Of a DNA stretch of 8,511 nt, positions 1 through 6,485 are shown one piece after another (position 1 is the first letter of the stretch; each line of letters begins with the position of its first letter). Position numbers and translations under genes: made by a program. The notes under the pieces were generated by a model. The model did no database searches, was not told the DNA's origin, and saw only the letters and a program-made list of their open reading frames with translations. The stretch covers positions 1 to 8,511 of the forward strand of contig JAIVHR010000019.1 in NCBI GenBank assembly GCA_020200935.1. The letters are read 5' to 3'. The stretch is from Sphingomonadales bacterium. GTDB taxonomy: Bacteria > Pseudomonadota > Alphaproteobacteria > Sphingomonadales > Sphingomonadaceae.

Positions 1-1692
1 CGCCTCGCCGGCATCGCCCTCGGCATGGAGCAACACGCGTCCCCCCTCGGGCGTATACTGGATCGCATTGCGCAGCAGATGGTCGATCGCCTGGCGCAGC
101 CGGATCGCATCGCCGGTGACGCTGCCGACCGACCAGTCGATCTCGGTGGCGAGTTCATGGCCGCGCCGCCCGGCGGCCGCCCGAGCTTCGGTGGCGGCCT
201 CCTCGCAGAGCCGCTTGAGGTCGACCTCATCCTGCGCCAGCGGCAAGCCGCCTGCCTCGCTTTGGGCGAGATCGAGTATCTCGTCGATCTGGGTCCTCAG
301 CTTGCCGACCGATTCGAGGATCGAGCCGACATAGTCGCCGGCCGCCTCGGGCAGTTCGCCGGCATAGCCGCCAGCCAGCATCTCGGCGAAACCGGCGATC
401 GAGGTCAGCGGGGTACGCAGCTCGTAGCTCATATTGGAGACGAAATCGGTCTTGAGCCGGTCGGCGGCTTCGAGCGCCTCGTTGCGCTCGCGCAGCGCCG
501 ACTGGATGCGCTGGCTGTCGGTGACGTCGAGCAAAGTGAACAGCGCGTTGCCGTCGGGGAGCGGCACCGCGGCAAAGTCGAAATGCCGCCCGTCGCGCAA
601 TGCGAAATGACCGCTCCGGGCCTGCCGGTCGCCGGTCGCCACGCGCACCGCTTCCTGAATCGCATCGGCGCGCGGGCGCTGCTCGAACTGGCCGGCGAGC
701 CCGTCGAGCAACGCGTCGATCCGCGGATGCTCGGTCAGCAGCGTTTCCTCGAGCTCCCAGATCTCCCTGAAGCGCCGGTTCCAAAGATGCAGCCGCCCGT
801 CGCCGGCGAATACCGCGATCCCCTCGACAAGATTGTCGAAGGTCGCGGTGCGGACGCGCAGCAATGTGTCGCGCGCGCTGGCCAGCTGGACCTGCTCGGT
901 GCGGTCCTCGAAGATCAGCAGCAACCCGCCATTGGGCAGCGGCTGGGCGACAACGCGCAGATGGGTGCCGCCCGAGAGCAGCCAGTTCTCCTCGACCGGC
1001 TCATCGCCCGAGCGGAACCATTCGCGCCGCTCGGCCTTCCATTCGGGAAAATCGCGGCTCGCCGGCAACCTTTCGGCCTCGCGCATCCGATCGAGCACGC
1101 GATCGAATTCGGGATGGTCGGCCAGCCATTCGGGCTTCATCTCGAAGATCCGCTGGAACGGCTGATTGTAGAAGACGAGGTCGCGATCGGGCCCGAACTG
1201 GGCGACGCCCGAGGAGAGGAGATCGAGCATCTCGCGCTGGGCGCGGGCGAAGCGGGCGAGTTCGGCGCGCGCCTGTTCGAGCTCCTCGACATCGACGGCA
1301 AAGCCGGCGACCCCGGCGGACCCGAGCGGCACATCGGCGATCCGCACGCGCCGCCGTTCGCCGGCCATCGTGGCGGGAACGATGCGGCTGGTCGGTTCCT
1401 CCTGTTCGCGGGCGCGCGCGGCGGCGGCTTGCGGGCTATCCTTGCCGGTGAGGTCGACGAGCTCGAGCCCGCGGGCGACGACCTCGGCGGCATTTTCGGC
1501 CTCGACGGCGCGGACGTACGCGGCATTGACGAGGGTCAGCCGGAGATCGGGAGCGCGGTGCCACATCGGGAAGGGCGCCGCCTCGATCAGCGCCGACAGC
1601 GTTTCGAGCGCCTGTTCGGCGCGGTGGGCGCGGCTGTGCAGCCCGGCGATCTCGCTGGCGCGCCGCATCGACCTGCTCGGCGAAGGCAGCAT
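1..1692 (-). CDS. divL: DivL-like PAS-domain protein with tyrosine HisKA (C-terminus off window edge)
   Basis: Resembles Caulobacter DivL, a histidine-kinase relative that works as a cell-cycle signalling scaffold controlling the CckA-CtrA phosphorelay. Visible in order: a PAS-like module starting at LIEAAPFPMW (about 1590-1270), a second starting at MLDLLSSGVAQFGPD (about 1230-890), a third starting at FDNLVEGIAVFAGDG (about 840-510), then HisKA with SNMSYELRTPLTSI and the start of a HATPase domain with an N-box (DHLLRNAIQYTPEGG, Asn codon 67-69). The acceptor position, normally His in SHELRTPL, is Tyr (codon 424-426), the hallmark of DivL. The ATPase G-boxes lie beyond position 1. This frame is open from 1704; possible starts are ATG at 1692 or 1668, but homologous sequence continues upstream in another frame, so the true start was probably 1984 before a frameshift near 1660. 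Other possibility: an ordinary PAS kinase that lost its His. The family call is fairly secure; the function of this broken copy is not known. Confidence 0.8.
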   Translation of the reverse strand, partial: MLPSPSRSMRRASEIAGLHSRAHRAEQALETLSALIEAAPFPMWHRAPDLRLTLVNAAYVRAVEAENAAEVVARGLELVDLTGKDSPQAAAARAREQEEPTSRIVPATMAGERRRVRIADVPLGSAGVAGFAVDVEELEQARAELARFARAQREMLDLLSSGVAQFGPDRDLVFYNQPFQRIFEMKPEWLADHPEFDRVLDRMREAERLPASRDFPEWKAERREWFRSGDEPVEENWLLSGGTHLRVVAQPLPNGGLLLIFEDRTEQVQLASARDTLLRVRTATFDNLVEGIAVFAGDGRLHLWNRRFREIWELEETLLTEHPRIDALLDGLAGQFEQRPRADAIQEAVRVATGDRQARSGHFALRDGRHFDFAAVPLPDGNALFTLLDVTDSQRIQSALRERNEALEAADRLKTDFVSNMSYELRTPLTSIAGFAEMLAGGYAGELPEAAGDYVGSILESVGKLRTQIDEILDLAQSEAGGLPLAQDEVDLKRLCEEAATEARAAAGRRGHELATEIDWSVGSVTGDAIRLRQAIDHLLRNAIQYTPEGGRVLLHAEGDAGEA

Positions 1693-1984
1693 AATGCTTC
1701 TCGCCTAGCGCGGTCTCGAGGTCGGCGAGCCGCCGCGGCGGCATATCGAGTCCTAGCCGGTCGGCGAGATGGGGCCCGGCGGTCACCCGGTCGCGCGCAT
1801 CGACGGCCATGAAGACGGCCGGCGCGCTCGCCAGCAATGTACCGGCCCGGCGCGCGGCCTCGGCCGCCCGTTCGCCGCCGGATTTGCGCCGCAGCGACGC
1901 CACCGTCATCCAGACGGCGACCACCAGCCAGACGGCCAGCACCGCGCCGACGGCAAAAGCGGTGATCGGCGAGACGGTTATCAT
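1655..1984 (-). pseudogene. Detached N-terminal membrane anchor of the DivL-like gene (frameshifted)
   Basis: Starts with ATG at 1984. It encodes a short N-terminus, one strongly hydrophobic segment at about residues 8-30 (AFAVGAVLAVWLVVAVWMTV) followed by basic residues (LRRK), as expected for one inner-membrane anchor, and then a plausible PAS-like stretch ending AAFAEQVDAARQ. After about 1655 this frame becomes Arg/Pro-rich nonsense (RDRRAAQPRPPRR) and stops at 1436, while the sensible sequence (ASEIAGLHSRAHRAEQALETL) continues in a different frame. This fragment and the downstream piece were therefore almost certainly one gene. No strong ribosome binding site is visible upstream of 1984; only a G-run lies about 12 bases away. 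The shift may be a real mutation, a deletion inside the PAS linker, or a sequencing or assembly error. Confidence 0.7.
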
Positions 1985-2112
1985 GAAATGCGGCGACCCC
2001 CGGACATGGGGCGCTTCTAGCGGGCTTGATGCCGGGGCGGAAGTGTACCCCGGTTCGGCGAAGGCCCTAATTTCGCGCCGGTAAAAGGATACCCATATAA
2101 CGGCGCTGCAAG
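1985..2112. other. Gene-free stretch upstream of the divL-like gene
   Basis: No coding region is supported here. On the minus strand it should hold the leader and promoter of the DivL-like gene, but I could not pick a convincing -35/-10 pair. A weak inverted repeat (ccgggg at 2032-2037 with ccccgg at 2048-2053) is the only structure seen. Confidence 0.4.
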
Positions 2113-2254
2113 CCCTCTCCCATGGGGAGAGGGTTGGGTGAGGGGATCCGCCCCATCGGCAAGAGCGGAACCCCTCATCCGACTTCGCCTAAATTCGCCC
2201 TTCGCTGCGCTCGGGCTCATCACGGCTTCGTTGCCTTCTCCCGACGGGAGAAGG
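2113..2254. repeat. Palindromic intergenic repeat bounded by two hairpins
   Basis: Two perfect 9-bp stem, 3-nt loop hairpins bracket the element: ccctctccc/gggagaggg at 2113-2133 and ccttctccc/gggagaagg at 2234-2254. Just inside lies a second inverted pair, gttgggtgaggggat near 2132-2146 against aacccctcatccgac near 2169-2183, matching at 12 of 15 positions when folded. The whole is a roughly symmetric unit of about 142 bp, of the REP/BIME or MITE kind. It begins five bases after the receptor stop, so the 2234-2254 hairpin may also protect or terminate the receptor mRNA, although no U-tract follows it. That it is multicopy in the genome is inference. Confidence 0.65.
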
Positions 2255-2258
2255 GTCG

Positions 2259-4433
2259 TCAAAAGCTGAAGCGCGCGCCGATGCGGAGGTCGCGGCCCGC
2301 CATCGGCACGAAGTCCTTGGTGAAGGAGGCGTGGCGCCGGGCGGTGACGTCGAAGATGTTGTTGACCGAAGCGAACAAGGCGGTCGGCGTCTCACGCCCG
2401 AAGGGACGCCAGGCGACCGAGGCGTTGACCAGCACGAAATCGTCGGTCGGCGTCTCGAAGCTCGCCACGCGATCCTGCTCGGCGACATATTCGCCCTCGA
2501 TCCGTGCGTCGAAATTGTTCGACTGGGCCTCGAGGCCCGCGAGCAGCCGGAAGGGCGGGATGCGCGGCGCGGGGCCGGCGCCGTCGATCGTCGCGCGGAC
2601 ATAATCGGCGACCAGATCGGCGTTGAAGCGGAAGGCGCCGGCTTCGGCGATGCGCGCCGAGGCCTCGGCCTCGAATCCCCACCAGGTCGCATCGCGCTGG
2701 GCATATTGGAACACCGGCAGTCCGTCCATTTCCGCCCCGGTATCGAAATCGTAGATGAAATCGTCGAACCAGCTGACAAAGCCGGCCAGCGAAAAGGTTA
2801 TTCCGCCGGTGGTACCGCGAATGTAGCTTTCGAGCCCGATGCTGCTCTCGGTCGAGAAATTCGGGTTGCCGATCTCGAAGGACTGGGTGGCTATATGCGG
2901 GCCGTTGGCGAACAGCTCCTCGGCCGAGGGCGCGCGTTCGGCGCGCGACAGGTTGGTGCCGAAGGTAATCCCGTCGGCGATCTCGTAACGCGCGCCCAAG
3001 GCGGCGGATAGCGCGTCGAAGCTGCGGCTCAACCCGATCGACCCGGCTTCGACGTTGGTATGTTCGTAGCGTCCGGCGAATTCGAGCCCGAGCGGCCCCG
3101 CCTCATATTCCTCGAGTACGAACATTCCGACCTGCTCGGTCGCGTTCTTCGGCACGAACGCCTCGGCGCCGACGGCGTCGAAGTCGCGGACATAGAGCTG
3201 GCCGCCGATCGTGCCGCTCCAGCCGTCGCTGTAGCGCTGATGCGCCTCGACGCGCGCTTCGAGCCCCTCGACCTCGAACACCGTGCCGACCTCGTCGCCC
3301 TCGAACTCGGTATGGGCGTAATCCGAATAGCCGAGCCGCAGATCGATCGACCGGAAAAAGCCGCTGGCGATATTGAGGCTGCCGCGGATATCGGCGCGAT
3401 ATTGCGCGAGTCCTATCGTTACCGGGCCTTCGCCGTGCTCGTCCCCTTCCTCGCCGTGATCGTCGTCATGATCCTCTTCGCCGTGGTCCTCGTCATGATC
3501 TTCCTCTTCCTCGCCATGGGCGTGGCCGGCGCCGGGGCGGGCGGGGATGCCGTAATCGGTGTTGTAATAGCTGAAGGAAGCGCCGAGGCTTCCCCATTCG
3601 TCGATGAAGGCGAAGCCGGTGCCGAGCGTGTAGGTCTCGGTCTGGGTGTTGGGAACGAAGCCGCGCTGGTTGGCCAGCTCGAGAAGTTCCTCGGCTTCCT
3701 CCGTGTGACCTTCCTCGAGTTCCTCCTCGGCCATGTGGAGCGTCTCGGCGCGCAGCGACGGCGCGAGGATGAAGCCCGGCACTTCGAGATCGTCGGTATT
3801 GCGGTAGCTGCCGTCGAAATGGACCACCAGACGGTCGGTTACCGGAATATCGACGCCGAGGCCGAGGCTGCGCTCGTCCGCCGCCGACGCGTAATTGGCG
3901 AGCCCTTCGATATGGATCGCCTCGTCGGGCACCTCGCGCGGGATGCGCCGATCATAGACGTTGACCGCCCCGCCGATCGCCTGGCTGCCGTAGAGCAACG
4001 CCGCGGGCCCGCGCAGCACCTCGATGCGATAGGCGGTCAGCGGATCGATGGTCACCGCATGGTCGGCCGAGGTGTTCGAGGCGTCGATCGCGCCGATGCC
4101 GTCGGTCAGCACGCGGATGCGCTCCCCCTGAAAGCCGCGCAACACGGGCCGCGAGGCGCCCGGCGTGAAGCTGGTAGCCGAAACGCCGGGCAGCTCGGTC
4201 AGCATGTCACCGAGTTGGGGCCGCATATGCTGGGCGATCTTGGCATCGTCGAGCACCGAGGTACCGGCGAGGATGTCGAGATCGTCGATGCTGCGGCCCG
4301 TGACGACGATCTGGGCGCTCGATTCCTCGTGGAGCGTATCGCGTTCCGCTCCGCGCTCCTGCGCGGCGAGCGGGGCGGAAAGGCAGGTTCCGGCAAGGAA
4401 CAGGGCGGTGGAGGCGATGCGGTGCTGGATCAT
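2259..4433 (-). CDS. znuD: TonB-dependent outer-membrane receptor, probable zinc uptake (ZnuD-like)
   Basis: 724 aa, a usual length for the family. An N-terminal signal peptide (TALFLAGTCLSAPLAA, likely cleaved after residue 24) is followed by a TonB-box-like IVVTGRS (42-48), a plug domain (about 55-165; RPVLRGFQGERIRVLTDG and IEVLRGPAALLYGSQAIGG are typical) and a beta-barrel ending in Phe (RIGARFSF), the usual outer-membrane assembly signal. The gene would import a scarce ligand using TonB/ExbBD energy, none of which is encoded here. The substrate clue is a His/Asp/Glu-rich insertion at residues 304-333 with seven His, like the metal-gathering loop of the zinc receptor ZnuD; a second acidic insertion lies at about 235-256. 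A Zur-box-like palindrome over the promoter supports zinc. Nickel, cobalt or copper remain possible. It is separated by about 300 bp and a terminator from ahcY, so it is probably a single-gene unit. Receptor call near certain; zinc moderately likely. Confidence 0.93.
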   Translation of the reverse strand: MIQHRIASTALFLAGTCLSAPLAAQERGAERDTLHEESSAQIVVTGRSIDDLDILAGTSVLDDAKIAQHMRPQLGDMLTELPGVSATSFTPGASRPVLRGFQGERIRVLTDGIGAIDASNTSADHAVTIDPLTAYRIEVLRGPAALLYGSQAIGGAVNVYDRRIPREVPDEAIHIEGLANYASAADERSLGLGVDIPVTDRLVVHFDGSYRNTDDLEVPGFILAPSLRAETLHMAEEELEEGHTEEAEELLELANQRGFVPNTQTETYTLGTGFAFIDEWGSLGASFSYYNTDYGIPARPGAGHAHGEEEEDHDEDHGEEDHDDDHGEEGDEHGEGPVTIGLAQYRADIRGSLNIASGFFRSIDLRLGYSDYAHTEFEGDEVGTVFEVEGLEARVEAHQRYSDGWSGTIGGQLYVRDFDAVGAEAFVPKNATEQVGMFVLEEYEAGPLGLEFAGRYEHTNVEAGSIGLSRSFDALSAALGARYEIADGITFGTNLSRAERAPSAEELFANGPHIATQSFEIGNPNFSTESSIGLESYIRGTTGGITFSLAGFVSWFDDFIYDFDTGAEMDGLPVFQYAQRDATWWGFEAEASARIAEAGAFRFNADLVADYVRATIDGAGPAPRIPPFRLLAGLEAQSNNFDARIEGEYVAEQDRVASFETPTDDFVLVNASVAWRPFGRETPTALFASVNNIFDVTARRHASFTKDFVPMAGRDLRIGARFSF

Positions 4434-4453
4434 GCGGTGGTAGCTAAAGGTGA

Positions 4454-4468
4454 TGTTGCATTATAACA
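4454..4468 (-). promoter_or_regulatory. Zur-box-like operator overlapping a TATAAT -10 of the receptor gene
   Basis: TGTTGCATTATAACA (plus strand) is a 7-1-7 palindrome with two mismatched positions per half. It resembles the core TGTTATA-N-TATAACA recognised by the zinc repressor Zur (Fur family). On the minus strand it contains a perfect TATAAT (4465-4460), about 26 bases before the receptor ATG at 4433, so a bound repressor would block the promoter. No good -35 is visible (gagccg at 17-bp spacing). The Zur assignment rests on similarity to a remembered consensus. Confidence 0.55.
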
Positions 4469-4555
4469 AGAGGCACTCCAGCGGCTCGTCGATGCGGGAT
4501 ACCGCTTCATCGGAAGATGGAGCGAGCGTCCTCTGTCCGGCGGCCACTCTCTCCT

Positions 4556-4651
4556 CCGTTCGTCCTGAGCGCCGCCGAAGGCGGCAGTCGAAGGGCGTGC
4601 AGCAGGCGGTGTCGCTTGCGGCTCGCCCTTCGACAAGCTCAGGACGAACGG
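4556..4651. repeat. Inverted-repeat element with an embedded hairpin
   Basis: The left arm (4556-4597) and right arm (4624-4651) fold on each other. The outer part ccgttcgtcctgagc (4556-4570) matches the right arm perfectly, as does the inner part gtcgaagggcg (4587-4597). Where the right arm has just two bases, the left arm has 16, which form their own hairpin gccgcc-gaa-ggcggc (4571-4585). A 26-base spacer separates the arms. This arrangement is like a small non-autonomous mobile or REP-like repeat; cgttcgtcctgagcttgtcg-type sequences are, to my memory, frequent in sphingomonad intergenic regions. The rest of 4469-4679 shows no gene. Confidence 0.7.
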
Positions 4652-4670
4652 TGATCATTCAGCTCGGACC

Positions 4671-4712
4671 GAAAACAAAGGCGGCCCGGGATCGCTAGAA
4701 CCCCGGGCCGCC
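4671..4712 (-). terminator. Rho-independent terminator of ahcY
   Basis: Read on the minus strand, a perfect 11-bp GC-rich stem (ggcggcccggg, 4712-4702, with cccgggccgcc, 4690-4680) closes an 11-nt loop and is followed directly by tttgttttc. It begins 21 bases after the ahcY stop, the expected place and orientation, and it insulates the zinc-receptor gene downstream. Confidence 0.9.
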
Positions 4713-4733
4713 TGAAACCGCGATCGATACCGC

Positions 4734-6155
4734 CTAATACCGATACTGATCGGTCTTGAACGGCCCGTGCTTCTCGACGCCGATATAATCCGCCTGCGCA
4801 TCGGAAAGCTCGGTGAGGTTCACGCCGAGCTTGTCGAGATGGAGCTGGGCGACCTTCTCGTCGAGATGCTTGGGCAGCACATAGACCTGATTCTCGTATT
4901 TGCCCTCGTTGGTGAACAATTCGATCTGGGCGAGCACCTGATTGGTGAAGCTCGCCGACATGACGAAGCTCGGATGGCCGGTACCGTTGCCGAGATTGAG
5001 CAGCCGGCCCTGGCTCAGCAGCAGGATGCGCTTGCCGTCGGGGAAGGTATACATGTCGACCTGCGGCTTGACCTCGACGTGCTCGAGGTTCTTGAGCCCG
5101 CCGACCTGGATCTCATTGTCGAAATGGCCGATATTGCCGACGATCGCCATGTCCTTCATCGCGCGCATATGTTCGATGGTGAGGACGTCCTTGTTGCCGG
5201 TCGCGGTGACGAAGATGTCGGCGCGCGGGGCGGCCTCTTCCATCGTCACGACCTCGAAGCCGTCCATCGCCGCCTGCAGAGCGCAGATCGGATCGATCTC
5301 GGTGACCATGACGCGGGCCCCTGCCCCCCGCAATGACGCCGCCGAACCCTTGCCGACATCGCCATAGCCGGCGACGCAGGCGGTCTTGCCGGCCATCATC
5401 ACGTCGGTCGCGCGGCGGATGCCGTCGACCAGCGATTCCTTGCAGCCGTATTTGTTGTCGAATTTCGACTTGGTGACGCTGTCGTTGACGTTGATCGCCG
5501 GGAAGGGAAGCTTGCCCTTCCTGGCGAGGTCGTAGAGCCGCAGAACGCCGGTGGTGGTCTCTTCCGACACGCCCTTGAGGCTGTCGCGTACCCGGGTGAA
5601 GAAGCCGGGGCTGTCCTTCAGCCGCTGTTTGAGCACCCGCTGCATCGCCTCTTCTTCCTCGTTTGTGGGCGCGGGCATTTCCTCGCCCTCCTCGATGCGC
5701 GCGCCCCAGATGATGTACATCGTCGCGTCGCCGCCATCGTCGAGGATCATGTTGCAGGGCTCCTCGTCCCACTGGAAGATATGGTCGACATATTCCCAAT
5801 ATTCCTCGAGCGTCTCGCCCTTCTTTGCGAAGACGGGAACGCCGCTATCGGCGATGACGGCGGCGGCATGGTCCTGCGTCGAATAGATGTTGCACGAGGC
5901 CCAGCGCACCTCGGCGCCGAGCGCGGTCAGCGTCTCGATCAGCGCCGCCGTCTGGATCGTCATGTGCAGGCAGCCCGCGATCCGCGCACCCTTGAGCGGC
6001 TGCGTCTCCCCATATTCCTCACGCGTCGACATCAGGCCGGGCATCTCGGTCTCGGCGATGTCGAGCTCGCGCCGGCCATAATCGGCGAGGCCGATATCGG
6101 CGACAATATAATCCTTGGTCGTGTCCTTGGCGGCTTCGAGAGTGTCGGTGGCCAT
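4734..6155 (-). CDS. ahcY: S-adenosylhomocysteine hydrolase (adenosylhomocysteinase)
   Basis: 473 aa, cytosolic, NAD-dependent. It reversibly splits S-adenosylhomocysteine into adenosine and homocysteine, relieving product inhibition of methyltransferases and returning homocysteine to the methionine cycle. Conserved features: substrate region [10 protein letters not shown] (His64), DDGGD (about 139-143), [10 protein letters not shown] (Glu198-199), [17 protein letters not shown] (222-238) with Lys229, Asp233 and Cys238 aligning with the human catalytic Lys186, Asp190 and Cys195, the NAD motif [13 protein letters not shown] (261-273), GNIGHFDNE (340-348), and the C-terminal tail FKTDQYRY that reaches into the neighbouring subunit's cofactor site. 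The insertion at about 151-190 is typical of the long bacterial form. Start at 6155 is supported by AGGAG (6166-6162) six bases upstream. It is divergent from sat-cysC and ends in a strong terminator. Upstream lie a leader hairpin/U-tract and a 20-bp palindrome. No key residue is missing. Confidence 0.98.
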   Translation of the reverse strand: MATDTLEAAKDTTKDYIVADIGLADYGRRELDIAETEMPGLMSTREEYGETQPLKGARIAGCLHMTIQTAALIETLTALGAEVRWASCNIYSTQDHAAAVIADSGVPVFAKKGETLEEYWEYVDHIFQWDEEPCNMILDDGGDATMYIIWGARIEEGEEMPAPTNEEEEAMQRVLKQRLKDSPGFFTRVRDSLKGVSEETTTGVLRLYDLARKGKLPFPAINVNDSVTKSKFDNKYGCKESLVDGIRRATDVMMAGKTACVAGYGDVGKGSAASLRGAGARVMVTEIDPICALQAAMDGFEVVTMEEAAPRADIFVTATGNKDVLTIEHMRAMKDMAIVGNIGHFDNEIQVGGLKNLEHVEVKPQVDMYTFPDGKRILLLSQGRLLNLGNGTGHPSFVMSASFTNQVLAQIELFTNEGKYENQVYVLPKHLDEKVAQLHLDKLGVNLTELSDAQADYIGVEKHGPFKTDQYRY

Positions 6156-6161
6156 GCGGGG

Positions 6162-6166
6162 CTCCT
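6162..6166 (-). promoter_or_regulatory. Ribosome binding site of ahcY
   Basis: AGGAG on the minus strand, six bases before the ATG at 6155; it supports that start. Confidence 0.8.
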
Positions 6167-6187
6167 GTTGGGTCGCTCGGTGAGTTC

Positions 6188-6220
6188 AAAAAAGAAAGGC
6201 CGCACGGATGCCGGGCGGCC
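6188..6220 (-). terminator. Candidate attenuator hairpin in the ahcY leader
   Basis: On the minus strand, ggccgc (6220-6215) pairs with gcggcc (6203-6198) across an 11-nt loop, and the stem is followed at once by tttcttttttg (6197-6187). This is an intrinsic-terminator layout, but it lies about 30 bases upstream of the ahcY start codon and is oriented with it. If the promoter lies further upstream, transcripts must pass it to reach ahcY, so it could act as an attenuator or as part of a riboswitch expression platform. I could not match the preceding leader (about 6221-6265) to the SAH or SAM riboswitch cores I know, nor find a clear anti-terminator partner or a leader peptide. Confidence 0.55.
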
Positions 6221-6265
6221 GGTTCGAGTGTGATTTAACGGCTCGGGACGGGGATTGCAAGACGG

Positions 6266-6285
6266 ATATAAAGATATCTTTATAT
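6266..6285. promoter_or_regulatory. Perfect 20-bp AT-rich palindrome, probable repressor operator for ahcY
   Basis: atataaagatatctttatat is perfectly self-complementary and stands out from its GC-rich surroundings. It lies about 110 bases before ahcY and 200 bases before the divergent sat-cysC. Palindromes of the form ATAAAGATATCTTTAT are, as I recall, typical of ArsR-family regulators of methionine/SAH metabolism such as SahR, which controls ahcY and met genes in Proteobacteria. The link fits the gene but is inferred; the regulator itself is not in this window. Confidence 0.6.
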
Positions 6286-6290
6286 GCCTC

Positions 6291-6381
6291 CCGTCATCCC
6301 GGCGAAAGCCGGGATCTCAGGCCGCTTGGCACAACGTTTGTGCATGATTTCCGGAGATTCCGGCTTCCGCCGGAATGACGG
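6291..6381. repeat. Palindromic intergenic repeat, copy 1
   Basis: The left arm 6291-6318 (ccgtcatcccggcgaaagcc...) and right arm 6354-6381 (...ggcttccgccggaatgacgg) are inverted copies with about 3 mismatches in 28. The spacer carries a further hairpin gcacaa-cgt-ttgtgc (6329-6343). It has the same core (cgtcat..c..gcgaa.gc.gg.atct) as the element at 8219-8307. It sits between the ahcY palindrome and sat-cysC. Confidence 0.75.
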
Positions 6382-6474
6382 TTCCAACCCTCGCCGAAAG
6401 CGGGCTTGTATTCGCTCTAAACCTTGCGCTTTCCGTCCTTCCGTGCTGATCGCACCAACCAACAAAGAAACAAC

Positions 6475-6480
6475 AGGGGA
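6475..6480 (+). promoter_or_regulatory. Ribosome binding site of sat-cysC
   Basis: AGGGGA ending five bases before the ATG at 6486. It favours that start over the out-of-frame ATG at 6481. In 6382-6474 I see no clear promoter and no gene. Confidence 0.65.
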
Positions 6481-6485
6481 ATGCC

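Noticed and set aside
25..1812. 595-codon open frame on the plus strand opposite the divL-like gene
   Set aside because: It is the antisense shadow of a GC-rich gene; its composition is low-information, and the minus strand encodes recognisable PAS and kinase motifs.
2085..2111. Promoter for the divL-like gene (ttgcag and tatcct on the minus strand)
   Set aside because: Spacing of about 14 bp is too short and part of the match overlaps the repeat edge; not convincing.
3435..3524. CRISPR-like or tandem repeat array
   Set aside because: The repetition is in-frame low-complexity coding for the His/Asp/Glu loop, without regular spacers.
3060..4466. 468-codon plus-strand open frame opposite the receptor
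   Set aside because: Antisense to a clear TonB-dependent receptor; the hydrophobic-looking runs are the complement of the His/Asp/Glu-rich stretch.
4430..4698. Small open frames of 65-82 codons on both strands between ahcY and the receptor
   Set aside because: They are built from the inverted repeat and the terminator, with no ribosome binding site or plausible protein character.
6156..6290. SAH or SAM-II riboswitch upstream of ahcY
   Set aside because: I looked for the conserved cores and did not see them; only the hairpin/U-tract is supported.
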